Origin: Pelagomonas calceolata
Taxonomy: Eukaryota; Sar; Pelagophyceae; Pelagomonadales; Pelagomonadaceae
Direction of reading: 5' to 3'
Length of the DNA: 64,000 nt
Assembly (NCBI GenBank): GCA_918797485.1
Contig: CAKKNE010000001.1
Span: 1,240,001-1,304,000 of the forward strand
Below the pieces are notes generated by a model that had not been told where the DNA came from, made no database searches, and was given only the letters and a program-made list of their open reading frames with translations. The translations under genes and the position numbers were made by a program. This document shows, piece after piece, positions 34,332 to 43,868 of the stretch. Each line of letters begins with the position of its first letter. Position 1 is the first letter of the stretch.

Positions 34332-35891
34332 ATGAGGTCATTCGCGGCGCGAGCCACGAAGCTCGCCCTGCTCCTCGCCGGCGCAGCGCAAGCGTTGAGG
34401 CCGTCCACACCACAAATACGCACGAAAACCACCTTAAGAGCTTTCACGAATCCCTTCGCGCAGCGGCCCGACGAGCTCCAGGAGCTAGAACCCTACGAGA
34501 CCGCGCCGTTGTTCGGAGAATGCCGACGGAAGTTGGCGGCCTGCATCATTGTGGGCTTTGAAGACTTTGGCGGCGTCGCCACGAACGCGCAAGCGGAAGT
34601 GGAAGTCGCGGCGGCCGACGTGCGCCTCCGAGCACTGGTCAAAAAACTTTTCGAGGCGGGCATCACGCAGCCCTCCCCGAAAGCGGCCTACGGCCTCGCT
34701 CGGTTAGCTACCTGGACCGGCGGCGGGCTGGACTCAAGTAAATGGGTGCGCGAGCCCGAGGCGCTGGAGATCACTACGGACGATGCTGATGAAGCCGTCG
34801 CGTCGCTAGGAACCCATTTATTGGAGACCTACGACGCCATTGCGCCGTTGCGAAATGCTTTGTTGTTAGACGCGTCGCAGGACCCGCAGCGGACCAATAG
34901 GATTGCCCTAAGGTTCGTGCGGGCCTATGCCCAAACGGGCGGCGGCGAGACCTCCGTGCGCAAGGCGGTTCAGACCTTCGTTCCCTCTTTAACGAAGAAG
35001 GCGTCTGCTTTATTCTGTGATGAAAAAGGATCACCTTTAGCAGCATTAAGGCGAGCCCAAGCTTCCGCCGCGGGCGCGCCCGATTGGGCTGGAGACGCCA
35101 TCGCCGACTCGGTCTTCGGCCAACGGCTAAATGAGCCAGACGTAGAGACCTTCCTCGACAAAGATGCGTTAACGTGGCTCGCGACGCACGCCGAGACGCT
35201 CGACGAGCCGTCACAAGTACAGATCGCCCTGGACTACTTCTGCGAGCGCTATCGGTCAGATGAATCCTTCACTTGTGCCGGAAGGACGCCCAAGACCGTG
35301 CAACAACAAATGGACGCCTTTGCTGAATCCACGACCGTTTTCGACGACGACGAGGCCTTCCTGCCGAATCCTGAAGGATTAAGGCCCATGATCCTGGAAG
35401 GTGTTGTCATACCACCTCGTAATGTGACCGTGCCCTACGATGAAGATGGGGGCTGGTACGAGGGCCACGGCCCGTATGAACTTGGGGTAGGTACTGCTAG
35501 AGGAGGCAAACCAAAAACGATTCGTGTCGAGGAGATCCTCTCGCTCAAGAGGCTGATCATGGAGGGCAACAAGCTGGACAACTGTCTGGAGGACCGGAGG
35601 AGTTCGCAGGTCAAATATGTACTAAGAGCGCGGCAGCGGACGAGTTCGTTCTGGTCGTTTACGATCGCGGATCCGGACGGTTCTAATTTAAAACACGTGC
35701 TGTTGCTGGAGGTCTGGCATTTACGAAGGGGCAACGTCGTCCGCCAGGCGGAGGGGCCGCGGCCGCGGACGCTGCCTTCCCCGGAAGCGTGGCACTGGAT
35801 GGAGCACTGGTGCGACCGGGAGGGCGTCGACTGGCGCACGTGGGACGTCTACTCGCGGCTCGAGAACATTTATCCCGTGGAGCCGCTCTGA
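34332..35891 (+). CDS. PcfJ-like domain protein with signal peptide
   Basis: A 519-aa protein. The first 25 residues are a signal peptide (RSFAARATKLALLLAGAAQA) followed by LRPSTP, as in plastid precursors here. The central 350 residues are helical and acidic and I do not recognise them. The C-terminal part (LIMEGNKLDNCLEDRR, then SSFWSFTI, KHVLLLEVWHLRRGNVVRQA) resembles the PcfJ-like domain of bacteria and phages, where the block is LxxEGxxLxHCV; here Asn-Cys replaces His-Cys. The function of PcfJ domains is unclear. The start is ATG 34332. It shares a promoter region with the DUF6816-like gene. Confidence 0.6.
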   Translation: MRSFAARATKLALLLAGAAQALRPSTPQIRTKTTLRAFTNPFAQRPDELQELEPYETAPLFGECRRKLAACIIVGFEDFGGVATNAQAEVEVAAADVRLRALVKKLFEAGITQPSPKAAYGLARLATWTGGGLDSSKWVREPEALEITTDDADEAVASLGTHLLETYDAIAPLRNALLLDASQDPQRTNRIALRFVRAYAQTGGGETSVRKAVQTFVPSLTKKASALFCDEKGSPLAALRRAQASAAGAPDWAGDAIADSVFGQRLNEPDVETFLDKDALTWLATHAETLDEPSQVQIALDYFCERYRSDESFTCAGRTPKTVQQQMDAFAESTTVFDDDEAFLPNPEGLRPMILEGVVIPPRNVTVPYDEDGGWYEGHGPYELGVGTARGGKPKTIRVEEILSLKRLIMEGNKLDNCLEDRRSSQVKYVLRARQRTSSFWSFTIADPDGSNLKHVLLLEVWHLRRGNVVRQAEGPRPRTLPSPEAWHWMEHWCDREGVDWRTWDVYSRLENIYPVEPL

Positions 35892-35979
35892 TTAGGAACA
35901 TAAGTATATTTAGTGTCTAGCGAGCACGCCGTCGTCGACGCCGCGGCGCTGCCGGGAAGAGCTCTGCGGGTGGCGTTTT

Positions 35980-36003
35980 GCTAGTGTCTTACATGCCGCT
36001 AGC
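35980..36003 (+). promoter_or_regulatory. recurrent GCTAGTGTCTTACA...CGCTAGC motif
   Basis: GCTAGTGTCTTACA, spacer TGC, then CGCTAGC, ending 51 bp before the start of the next plus-strand gene. Here the neighbours are in tandem, not divergent. Confidence 0.78.
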
Positions 36004-36054
36004 CAGGCAAACTCGAGTCTCGCGAGCTTAGCCTTGGAAGCCGTCACGACGGCG

Positions 36055-37163
36055 ATGTTTCGGAGTCAGCTAGATACCTCGAGTCTCATCCCTATAAGCT
36101 CAGACATGGTGGACAAAAGCGACGAGGAGACGGTCGAGGAGGAAACACAAGTCGAGCAGACCTCGGCGGCGTCGCTCGCCTGGGTCCTCGATACGTGCGC
36201 CGAGGCGGTCGTCGAACTTACGGACGCGGAGGATTTCGCGGACGCCTGTATATCTAGCGGCCCGGCGCACCACGCGCGGCTGATGACCGGCGGGGCGACG
36301 CGGGTGCTGCTGCGCGCGAACCGATCGCTGGTAATCACCCAGGGCCGCGGCTGGGCCGAGCAAGAGGAAGAATTTGAACTCACGCTCGCGGAGCACCTGG
36401 GCGCCGTCCGCGAGTGGATTGCGTTCGAAGAGGACGGCCGCGGCACCCGCGCCGAGCAGTGGGTCCAGGAACACGTCGCGCGGCTCCAAGAGAAGAAGGA
36501 CTGTAGATATACCAAACCCGAGGAGAAAGAGGAGTACGACGCCCGGATCCAGCGCGTCCGCGAGACGGGATTCATCACGGAGCCGGCGGACCCGCGCCGG
36601 GCCGCCGTGCTCGCGCGCCTCGAGGCCACCGTCTATTGCCACGGCGCCATTAACGTGCCCGCGGACGGGGACCGCGACCCGTACTTCGACTATAGCCAGA
36701 CGAACAGCAAGGAGACCGCGGTCGTGTTGTCCCTCAGCGATGGCCTGGGCGGCCGGCGCACGCTCTCTGGCCCGACAACGCGCGGTCGGGGGATTTTCGC
36801 GTCCGCCGCGTCTGCGGGGCCGGCGCGGTCAACACGTTCCCCCGCGTCGGCGACTCGGACCACAAGCCCCCGAAGTACGCGCGCAGCATGATGCAAAGCG
36901 CCGGCGAGTCCCCGCGCGGCGTTCTGAAGCGGATCCTGAGCAAGCTCTCGAAGATCGCGACGCCGGCCGCGCTCGAGTCGCTCCCGCGCCTCGTCGCCGC
37001 GCTGGGCGGGTCCGACTACCTCCACGACATCGTAGGGTCCATCAACCGGAAGTACTACAAGCGGAAGCTCCGGCAGCACGAGGCGCAGGCTGGGAAGGGC
37101 GTCGAGCCCGACCCCGAGGAGGAGCAGTACTGGCGCTACGAGATCCCGCACACCATCTCCTAG
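36055..37163 (+). CDS. unidentified acidic protein, frame broken once
   Basis: About 369 codons, joined across one frameshift. The first frame (36055 to about 36765) reads TQVEQTSAASLAWVLDTCAEAVVELTDAEDF, then DPYFDYSQTNSKE. The second frame, from about 36770, reads WPDNARSGDFRVRRV, GAVNTFPRVGDSDHKPPKYA and ends RYEIPHTIS at 37163. Both parts have good codon bias. The switch is near a CTCTCT run at 36768-36773; losing two bases would restore it. I do not recognise the family. Helices rich in Arg/Lys at the end (INRKYYKRKLRQHEAQ) suggest nucleic-acid or protein binding. Confidence 0.5.
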
Positions 37164-37250
37164 GGAACGCGTAATCTACGTATCTTACCCACCCTATTCG
37201 CCGCCGCCGCGGCGAGCAAAGAGCACCGGCCTTCATCAAAGCTCCCAGCA

Positions 37251-39114
37251 CTACTCCAAGGCCACGACCTTCCCGATGGCAATCGACTTGCCCTCGTCCC
37301 TCAACGTGAAGCGACCCAACTGCTGTAAATCCTCAAACGGCTCCAGACATATGGTCTGCGGCACCGTCATCGTGCATAATATAACCGCGCCCTGTTTGGC
37401 ATAAGGCAACACGCGAGGCTTCGGCTGGCCCGGCTTCAGTTTAATATTGATCTGTTCGATGATCTTATCTACGACGACTTCTGATTCGACCGTGTGAGCA
37501 TGTAACATACATTCATACCCGGCAGTAACGATCGGTTTATGCTCGAGCAGATCCACCAAAGCTAACTGCGCCGTGAAAGATAACACCGCTCTGCAAGGAG
37601 GCTGCTTGCACAAAACGAAGCCCTTGCAGATGTCGTCGATGTTGACATTATTACCTAACTTGATGTGGACATTTTCCCCTGGTTTTGCGCTAACAATGGG
37701 AACGGTGTCGTTCACAAATATACCTTCCACGGTCGTTTCCGTCTTGGTAGGCATGATGATGACTTTATCACCTTTCCTCACTCTACCAGCTTCGACCTTA
37801 CCCATCGTCATGCAGCCCCGGTCGTGATACCTGTCGAGCAACGGTATCCTGAGAGGCGCATTCGCATCTCTCCCTTCGATTTGTAGCTTATCTAACATCT
37901 CCAACAACGTCTTCTCGGAGGAAATGGGATGACCCTCCTTCGAACAGGCGTCCCACCACTTGCATGCTTTGCTGTCGACCTCCTTGAGGACGTTGGCTCC
38001 GGTAAGTCCAGAAATGGGTATGAATCGGACCTCCTTCTTGATGATATAACCGCACGTTTTTAAGAAAGGCTTGAGCTTCGAGACGCACTCGTCGAAGCGC
38101 TCGCGCTGCCACTTGACCTGCGCGTGGCACATGTCGCGTCGGCGGGCGTGAGATGAATCTCCCGTCACTCTCTCCGCGCCGTGCGCACGCCGTCGCGTCG
38201 AAGGCGTACCGCTCCCACCTCCACGCCATCGACGCGATACCAATGTATAGATATATTTGTATATATGTATACCATATACAAAGACACTGGTAACATACTG
38301 TAGGGTCGTCCATCTTGTTGATGACGACGATCAAGAACCGAACTCCTAAAGTTTTGCAGAGCATGGCGTGTTCTCGCGTCTGGCCGCCCCGCTCGAAGCC
38401 CGTCTCGAACTCGCCTCGTCTGGCGGAAATGACGAGGATGCCCACATCAGCTTGCGCCGCGCCTGAAATCATATGAGGGACGTAATTTTTATGTCCAGGA
38501 GCATCCAGGATCGTGTAGCGCTTCGCCTCCGTCTCGAAGGGCGCGCGGCCGACTTCTACCGTCTTGCCCTTGGCGCGTTCCTCTTCATTGGTGTCCATAA
38601 TAAAGGCTAGAAACCACGACTCGCGGTTCCGTTGTTTGGCCTCCCGCTCGTACTTCTCGATCGTGCGCTTGTCGACGTAGCCCGTTAGGTATAAGATATT
38701 ACCGGATAAGGTACTTTTGCCGGCGTCGACGTGGCCGATAAATACGACGTTCAGATGCTCGCGCGGGTCCTCCTCCTGCACTTCGACGACCTCCTCAACA
38801 ACCTTCTCCTCCTCGGCCGGCGGCGGCGGCGCCGGTGACGCTTGCTGGGCCTTCTCGAGCTTCTCGAGGTCCACTAAGTCCATGTGGTCCCATATGGCTT
38901 CGTTCGCTATCAAATCATGAGGGTTCTGCAGCAGGCGCTTGGCCTCGGTCCGGTCGTTGTTGGCCAGTTTTAGTATGGTTTTCCAGAGCTTGTCCTTCTC
39001 CTCCGGCACCGGTTTGGTCTCGGCGGCGGGCGGCGGCGGCGGCGGCGCGGCGCCGCCGGGCGTCCACTCGGACGCGCCGGCGCTGAAGCTGAAGGAGGCG
39101 GCGTTGGGATTCAT
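37251..39114 (-). CDS. eRF3: translation termination factor eRF3 (two exons)
   Basis: Exons 38299-39114 and 37251-38117, 560 aa. eRF3 is the GTPase partner of eRF1. The first ten residues, MNPNAASFSF, are a PAM2-like motif that binds poly(A)-binding protein. After a Pro/Glu-rich linker the GTPase has GHVDAGKS (G1), DAPGHKNYVPHM (G3) and NKMD (G4). The second and third domains follow (TGANVLKEVDS, GRFTLRDEGKSIAIGKVVALE). The spacing and end fit eRF3 better than Hbs1 or EF-1alpha. Splicing gives DDPTVKWQRERFDEC, matching the family. The intron sits just after the G4 motif. Confidence 0.92.
38118..38298 (-). mobile_element. large introner-derived intron in eRF3
   Basis: A 181-nt intron with donor GTATGTTACC and acceptor CACGCGCAG. 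It contains the introner core CGCGTCGATGGCGTGG (minus strand, 38221-38236) but is almost twice as long as the others, with a TA-rich block (about 38243-38280) on the donor side. Terminal repeats are not recognisable, so it is probably an old copy. Confidence 0.62.
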
Positions 39115-39625
39115 GGTTCGTGCGCTCGCGCTCGCGTCGCGCTCGCTTCGCGCCGCGTCGCGGCTCCGGGCTGCTGCAAAGCTGCAAGTAGGTCACTACT
39201 TGCTGATCGAGCTTGCTGCTCCTTCACTGCTCGCGGCGGTTGTTCACTGCTGTCTCTAAGATCCAAGCAGCACACGTGGCGCGCAGCAACCGCTATTTCT
39301 TGCGCTAGGCCACCCAATCGCGCCCCTCGCTAGATTGGAGCACGCTAGCGGCATGTAAGACACTAGAAAGCCAAGCTCTTTACGCCCCAGCTAAACGCAG
39401 AGCTCTGTGCAGGCGTTGGAAGTGACACGGCAGCTCTACGGGTCGCCAAATCTATCGCCAAGGCGTGAGCGCACGCTCTCGCTGCCGCAGACCGAGGCAT
39501 CCGAATAGCCAGCTCTCTCTCGCGCAGCGCAGAGCGCCAACGCCGAGCGCCAACGCCGGCCGACGCGGTCCGCATATAGAGCTCATCTCAGCGACCAGCG
39601 AAGCTAAATCACTGGCAGCGCGACC
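39115..39625. other. 511-bp divergent intergenic region
   Basis: Between eRF3 and the trehalose gene. It holds a copy of the recurrent motif (39343-39366) and otherwise nothing I can name. Confidence 0.5.
39343..39366 (-). promoter_or_regulatory. recurrent CTAGTGTCTTACA...CGCTAGC motif
   Basis: Minus-strand copy: CTAGTGTCTTACA, spacer TGC, then CGCTAGC. It lies 228 bp from the eRF3 start and 259 bp from the trehalose gene start. Confidence 0.75.
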
Positions 39626-42397
39626 ATGGCCGACGCCCCGCCGCAGCCGCCCGCGCCCCCGAGCAAGGAGCAACAACTTAGCATAGAGGAGCAGCAAATT
39701 ATTGCGGAAATCCAAGAACTCCAAAGACATTTGCGCGAACTCAAGGCCCAAGAGGGCCACGACGACGACGAGGAGCTCGTCGTGCCGACCACAAAAACGC
39801 GGACACCGAGAAGGGTCCTCGTCGTGGCCAATAGACTACCTATTAGAGCGAGACGAGACGCGCGCACCGCAAGATGGACCTTCGACACGGCTCCCGGTGG
39901 CTTAGCGACGGCGCTGCGAGGCATCGCGACGGACGTCGAGTTTGTGTGGGTCGGGTGGCTCGGGGCTGATGTCCCGCCCGCCGAGCGGCCTCGCGTCGCG
40001 GAGCGGCTCATGAGGGAACACGGCTGCTACCCCGTCTTTCTCGATGCTCAATTAGTAGATAGGTACTACAACGGCTTTTGTAATGACGTGCTATGGCCCC
40101 TGTTTCACTACGTACCCCTACCGGCCTACCAGGCCGGCGCCGAGAAGAAGTTCGACGCGCGGTTGTGGGAAGCCTATAAGGAGGCGAACGCGCGCTTCGC
40201 CGATGCGGTCCTAGAGGTCTGGTCCGCCGGCCCGCCAACCGAGAACGATTCAACAGCAACGTCAAAGGTGCCGGACTACGTCTGGGTCCACGACTACCAC
40301 TTGATGCGCTTGCCCTTGGAGTTGCGGCGGCGAGATGCGAGAGTCTCTGTCGCTTGGTTCCTGCACACGCCCTTTCCGTCCTCGGAGATCTACAGGATCC
40401 TACCGTACCGACGAGAGCTCTTGGAAGGCTTGTTGCACGCGGATCTCGTTGGTTTTCATACGTATGACTATGCGAGGCACTTTTTATCGGCTTGTTCTCG
40501 TGTGTTAGATGTCAGTACAACGACCCCGAAGGGCATCGAGTTCGGGGGGCGGTTCTGTAGCATCGGCGTCTTTCCGATTGGCATCGATCCCACCCTTATT
40601 AGGAACACTCTGAAGAGCCGAGCGGTGCGCAGGAGAACGGCGGAGCTCGGGGCCACGTTTAAAGGGCGGAAAGTCCTCATCGGCGTCGATCGCTTGGACT
40701 ACATCAAGGGCATGCCCCACAAATTGCTGGCCTTTGAGTTGTTTTTGGCGAGGAACCCGTCGTGGGTCGGCAAAGTTACGTTGATCCAAGTCGGCGTGCC
40801 GACGCGTCCTTGGCCGGTGTGGAAATCGCGACCTCGTCTGATGGACACGAGTCGCGTCGATGGCGTGAAGGCGCCGTGACACTTTGATCTCCGCGCAGGC
40901 ACCGACGTCGCCGAGTATCAGGCGTTGGCCAAGCACGTGAACGAGCTTGTTGGAAGGATCAACGGTGTGTATGGTACGTTGGAGTACTCACCCATACATT
41001 ATATCAATCAATCGATCCCGCAAGACGAGCTGATAGCTATCTATCATCTCGCGGACGCGTGTCTCGTGACGTCCGTGCGAGACGGCATGAATCTCGTATC
41101 TCATGAATATGTCGCCGCTCAAGAATCGTTGGATCAGGATGATACTGGTATAGAGGAAACTAGACCGAGATCTCGAGCTTCGTCGAGCAAAGACGACGAC
41201 GACGTCCTCCAGCCCTTCGTCAAGGAGGGGCCCGGCGCGTTAGTATTATCGGAGTTCGCCGGGAGCGCCCAGTCGCTGTCGGGCGCCATCCGGGTCAATC
41301 CCTGGAATACTGACGAGCTTGCGAGGGCGATCCACGACGCCCTCACACTCACGAGAGTGGAGCGGGAGCTGCGGTGGGCGAAGCTCCACCGCTACGTCTC
41401 GACGAACACGGCGTCGTACTGGGCGCGGAGTTTCGTCGACGAGTTTCGGGACGTCTGCGAGCACCCTCCTTTATTGCCGAAGCTGCCGAAGCTGCCCGCC
41501 GGTCGCGTTTTACAAGCTTATCAAAGGGCCTCTCGGCGACTAGTTGTCACGGACTACGACGGCACGCTGACCCAGATGCAATCACTACCGAGACTCGCGA
41601 CACCAGCGCCCGTCGTCACGCAGTTGCTCGCAACTTTATCAAGAGATCCGAGGAACACGGTCTACGTCGTTTCTGGGAGAGAGAGACGCTTCATGGAGAA
41701 GTGGCTCGGCCGATTGAAAGTCGGTCTGGCGGCGGAGTTTGGATTCTGTCACAGGGCGCCCGGGAGCGAAGAATGGACGTCATTGGGACGAGATCTGGAC
41801 ACGTCCTGGAAAGATGTGGTAAGGCCCATCATGCAGTACTTTGCGGAGCGGACTCCTGGTACTTATATCGAAAGCAAAGAATCATCTTTAGCGTGGCATT
41901 ATCGAGACGCGGACCCGCATTTCGGCGCGTGGCAGGCCAAGGACATGCAGATCCACATGGAAGATGTGATGAGTACGTTACCTTTGGAGATCATCCAGGG
42001 GAATCGGTTGGTCGAGGTGAGGCATGTGGGAGTCAATAAATCTTTAGTCTTGGAGGAGGTTCTGCGGCAGGGTCCGCGGAACGGCTACGACCCGCCGCCG
42101 CCTTCGCGATCCGAGGACTCGCCCCAAGTGGCCTTGACCGAGGACTTTGACTTTGTGCTCTGTGTCGGCGACGACCGAAGCGACGAGGACATGTATCAAT
42201 TATTGAAGAGCTGGCACTCTCGCAGATGCGAGGCCATAGATCATGAAGATGATAGGGCGCCGGACCTGTATAACGTGCACATCGGTCCCGGTGCTACTCA
42301 TGCCGAGTTCTGTTTGGAGAGCGTCGTGGAGCTGCGGAAGATCCTGCGGGGCATGGCCGCGACGTCGCTGAAGGATAGTAGGACGAGGAGGCGGTAG
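39626..42397 (+). CDS. bifunctional trehalose-6-phosphate synthase / phosphatase (two exons)
   Basis: Exons 39626-40805 and 40899-42397, 892 aa. The glycosyltransferase family 20 domain (about 60-540) makes trehalose-6-phosphate from UDP-glucose and glucose-6-phosphate: RVLVVANRLPIRARR, WVGWLG, VWVHDYHLMRLP, FLHTPFPSSEIYRILP, GVDRLDYIKG, SVRDGMNLVSHEY. The HAD phosphatase domain (about 570-890) has VTDYDGTLTQM, VSGRERRFMEKWL, and CVGDDRSDEDMYQ, all catalytic blocks present. This matches plant class II-like fusions, but the synthase motifs look intact. Splicing gives VGVPTRTDVAEYQ, exactly the family consensus. An acidic Ser-rich insert (about 480-510) splits the synthase end. Confidence 0.93.
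40806..40898 (+). mobile_element. introner in the trehalose synthase gene
   Basis: A 93-nt GT-AG intron. After eight bases (GTCCTTGG) the element reads CCGGTGTGGAAATC, holds the core GTCGCGTCGATGGCGT at 40851-40866, and ends TTTGATCTCCGCGCAG. Target copies (GTCCTTGG and GCACCGAC) have diverged, so it is older than the copy at 25026. Confidence 0.83.
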
Positions 42398-42500
42398 TTT
42401 TGTTCCTTTCGCTGCGTAAGTGGGGGGGTTTCGTGTACTTTCTTTCTGACTGCGTGCGCGTCGATGGCGCAACGCCCGGCCGCGACGTACTTTTACTTTG

Positions 42501-42534
42501 TCAGGCTCAGGCTCAGGCTTGTCAGGCTCAGGCT
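42501..42534. repeat. CAGGCT tandem repeat
   Basis: Three CAGGCT copies, then TGT, then two more. It lies in the spacer after the trehalose gene. Confidence 0.85.
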
Positions 42535-42610
42535 AATTCGTCGCGGGGTCCCCCGTACCCATCTATTGTTACGGTGCTAGGACTAGGGCTCCCGTACCCC
42601 TCTTTGTTTT

Positions 42611-42633
42611 GCTAGTGCCTTTACGACGCTAGC
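42611..42633 (+). promoter_or_regulatory. recurrent GCTAGTGCCTTTACG...CGCTAGC motif
   Basis: The arms GCTAG and CTAGC extend outward to TTTTGCTAG and CTAGCAAAA, making the longest inverted repeat of the set. The centre is slightly changed. It lies 228 bp before the HAD phosphatase start. Confidence 0.68.
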
Positions 42634-42861
42634 AAAACCATCTCCGGCTTTTGTGTCGGCCTTTTTGTAAGGCGAGAGCACGCACATGCAGGGTTACGTA
42701 CCTGCAAGGCTTTGATATCAGTGAGTTTCCTTGCTCCGTAACCAAAAAACTGCTGCGTGCCGCTGGCGGCGAGCTATCCGACTGGGAGAGGTATCTCCTA
42801 GCTGCGAAATTGGTCGTTGGCGGCGAGCGAGCTGGCGAAAGCCGTAGCTCGGCGCGCAGCG

Positions 42862-43404
42862 ATGCCTCGAGGCTTAGCCATCTTCGACTTCGACTGCACC
42901 TTAACCAAATTCCATGTGTGGGGCCGCTTCCGCAAGGCGCCTCTCCCGGAAGTATTGATCGACGCGGACACCTTCGTAGATTTGCCGGCCTTCAAGGCCT
43001 TTGTACAGAAAGCCCGATCCAATGATTTGGAGGTCGCCATCGCGACGTTCGGGCGGCGGGACGTCGTGAATAAAGCTTTGGAGTTTGCCCTCGGTGAAAG
43101 GCACGACATTACTATTTCCACACCAGCAGATCATGTCGACCCGCGCTACGACTTTCCGAATCCCATGGAGGACGAGCCGCCGCGGTGCGCGGAGGGTTCG
43201 GATATTCTGGGGGACAAGAACGCGCAAATTGCAGCTTTGTGTGAGAGGTTTGGAGTGTCGGTGGAAGACGCTTCCTTGGCCGACGACGACCCGAACAACG
43301 TCCAGAAGGCCGTGGATTCGGGCATTGGCTACGTCGAGCACGCGGTGCGCGGCGCGGACGCGGCTTGTTTGGAGCGGATCCTGCGGCACTTCGGCGCCGC
43401 CTAG
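42862..43404 (+). CDS. HAD-superfamily phosphatase-like protein
   Basis: A 180-aa protein. The first HAD motif is AIFDFDCTLTKFHVW, with both catalytic aspartates. The second is IATFGRRD, and the third and fourth region includes ILGDKNAQI and the acidic SLADDDPNNV. The core is compact with almost no cap domain, as in protein- or nucleotide-phosphatases of the HAD class. The ATG at 42862 is chosen because it lies seven residues before the first motif. No targeting signal. The substrate is unknown. Confidence 0.75.
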   Translation: MPRGLAIFDFDCTLTKFHVWGRFRKAPLPEVLIDADTFVDLPAFKAFVQKARSNDLEVAIATFGRRDVVNKALEFALGERHDITISTPADHVDPRYDFPNPMEDEPPRCAEGSDILGDKNAQIAALCERFGVSVEDASLADDDPNNVQKAVDSGIGYVEHAVRGADAACLERILRHFGAA

Positions 43405-43435
43405 TGCTCCGGCCGCCTAGTCTTTTTTACGGGAC

Positions 43436-43591
43436 CATATCCCGTCAGCGCGCGTATGCTGGTGTAAATAATAGGCTTAAATTGGTTTACGAGCTTGTAG
43501 TGCCGGTCACGAGTGTCTGTTTTGAGATCCGTGCGGCGTATTTGACCTCCTGGCGTGAGTGCCGTATAACACATCCCGACGACGGGATATG
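43436..43591. repeat. 156-bp segment bounded by perfect 11-bp inverted repeats
   Basis: CATATCCCGTC at 43436-43446 is repeated in inverse as GACGGGATATG at 43581-43591. The interior is less GC-rich than its flanks and has no coding. The size and ends are like a MITE, but I see no clear target duplication. Confidence 0.4.
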
Positions 43592-43778
43592 TTAACGGTG
43601 GGAGCACTGGCGTCGAGCCGTCCCGGTCTCTACGGCGTTGCATCGCACATACAAGCTCGTAGCGCACCGCGCGTCGCCGATTCATCGGCGGCGGGCGCGT
43701 GCCGCGTTTTTCATAATTAATAGCATACCTCCTTCTAAGCCGAACCGCCCCGGGAACTCCCTCCAAACAAGGTGCCAA

Positions 43779-43798
43779 GCTAGCTGTAAGACACTAGC
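43779..43798 (-). promoter_or_regulatory. recurrent GCTAGTGTCTTACA-GCTAGC motif, no spacer
   Basis: Minus-strand copy: GCTAGTGTCTTACA directly followed by GCTAGC, the shortest form. It ends 70 bp before the acidic-protein start, in tandem gene order. Confidence 0.72.
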
Positions 43799-43868
43799 CC
43801 TTCAGGTTTGAGCTCCCCCAGTTGGGGCACCGTCCTCGGCCGCCGTGCCCTTTGTGTGTCGCAGGCTC

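Larger units (their letters stand above)
42398..42861. other. 464-bp intergenic region with short repeats
   Basis: Holds a lone introner-core-like word (GCGCGTCGATGGCG at about 42457-42470), CAGGCT tandem copies (42501-42534), two CCCGTACCC words (about 42551 and 42592) and a recurrent promoter motif (42611-42633). No gene seen. Confidence 0.5.
43405..43868. other. 464-bp intergenic region
   Basis: Contains a possible small non-autonomous element with 11-bp inverted ends (43436-43591) and a compact copy of the recurrent promoter motif (43779-43798). No gene seen. Confidence 0.5.

Noticed and set aside
36721-36737. A 17-nt GT...AG segment that would restore the frame
   Set aside because: It would replace a well-coded stretch with WPGRPAHA. 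An indel in the CTCTCT run is simpler.
42457-42470. Introner-core-like word in the spacer after the trehalose gene
   Set aside because: No terminal repeats or target duplication nearby; probably chance or an unrecognisable relic.
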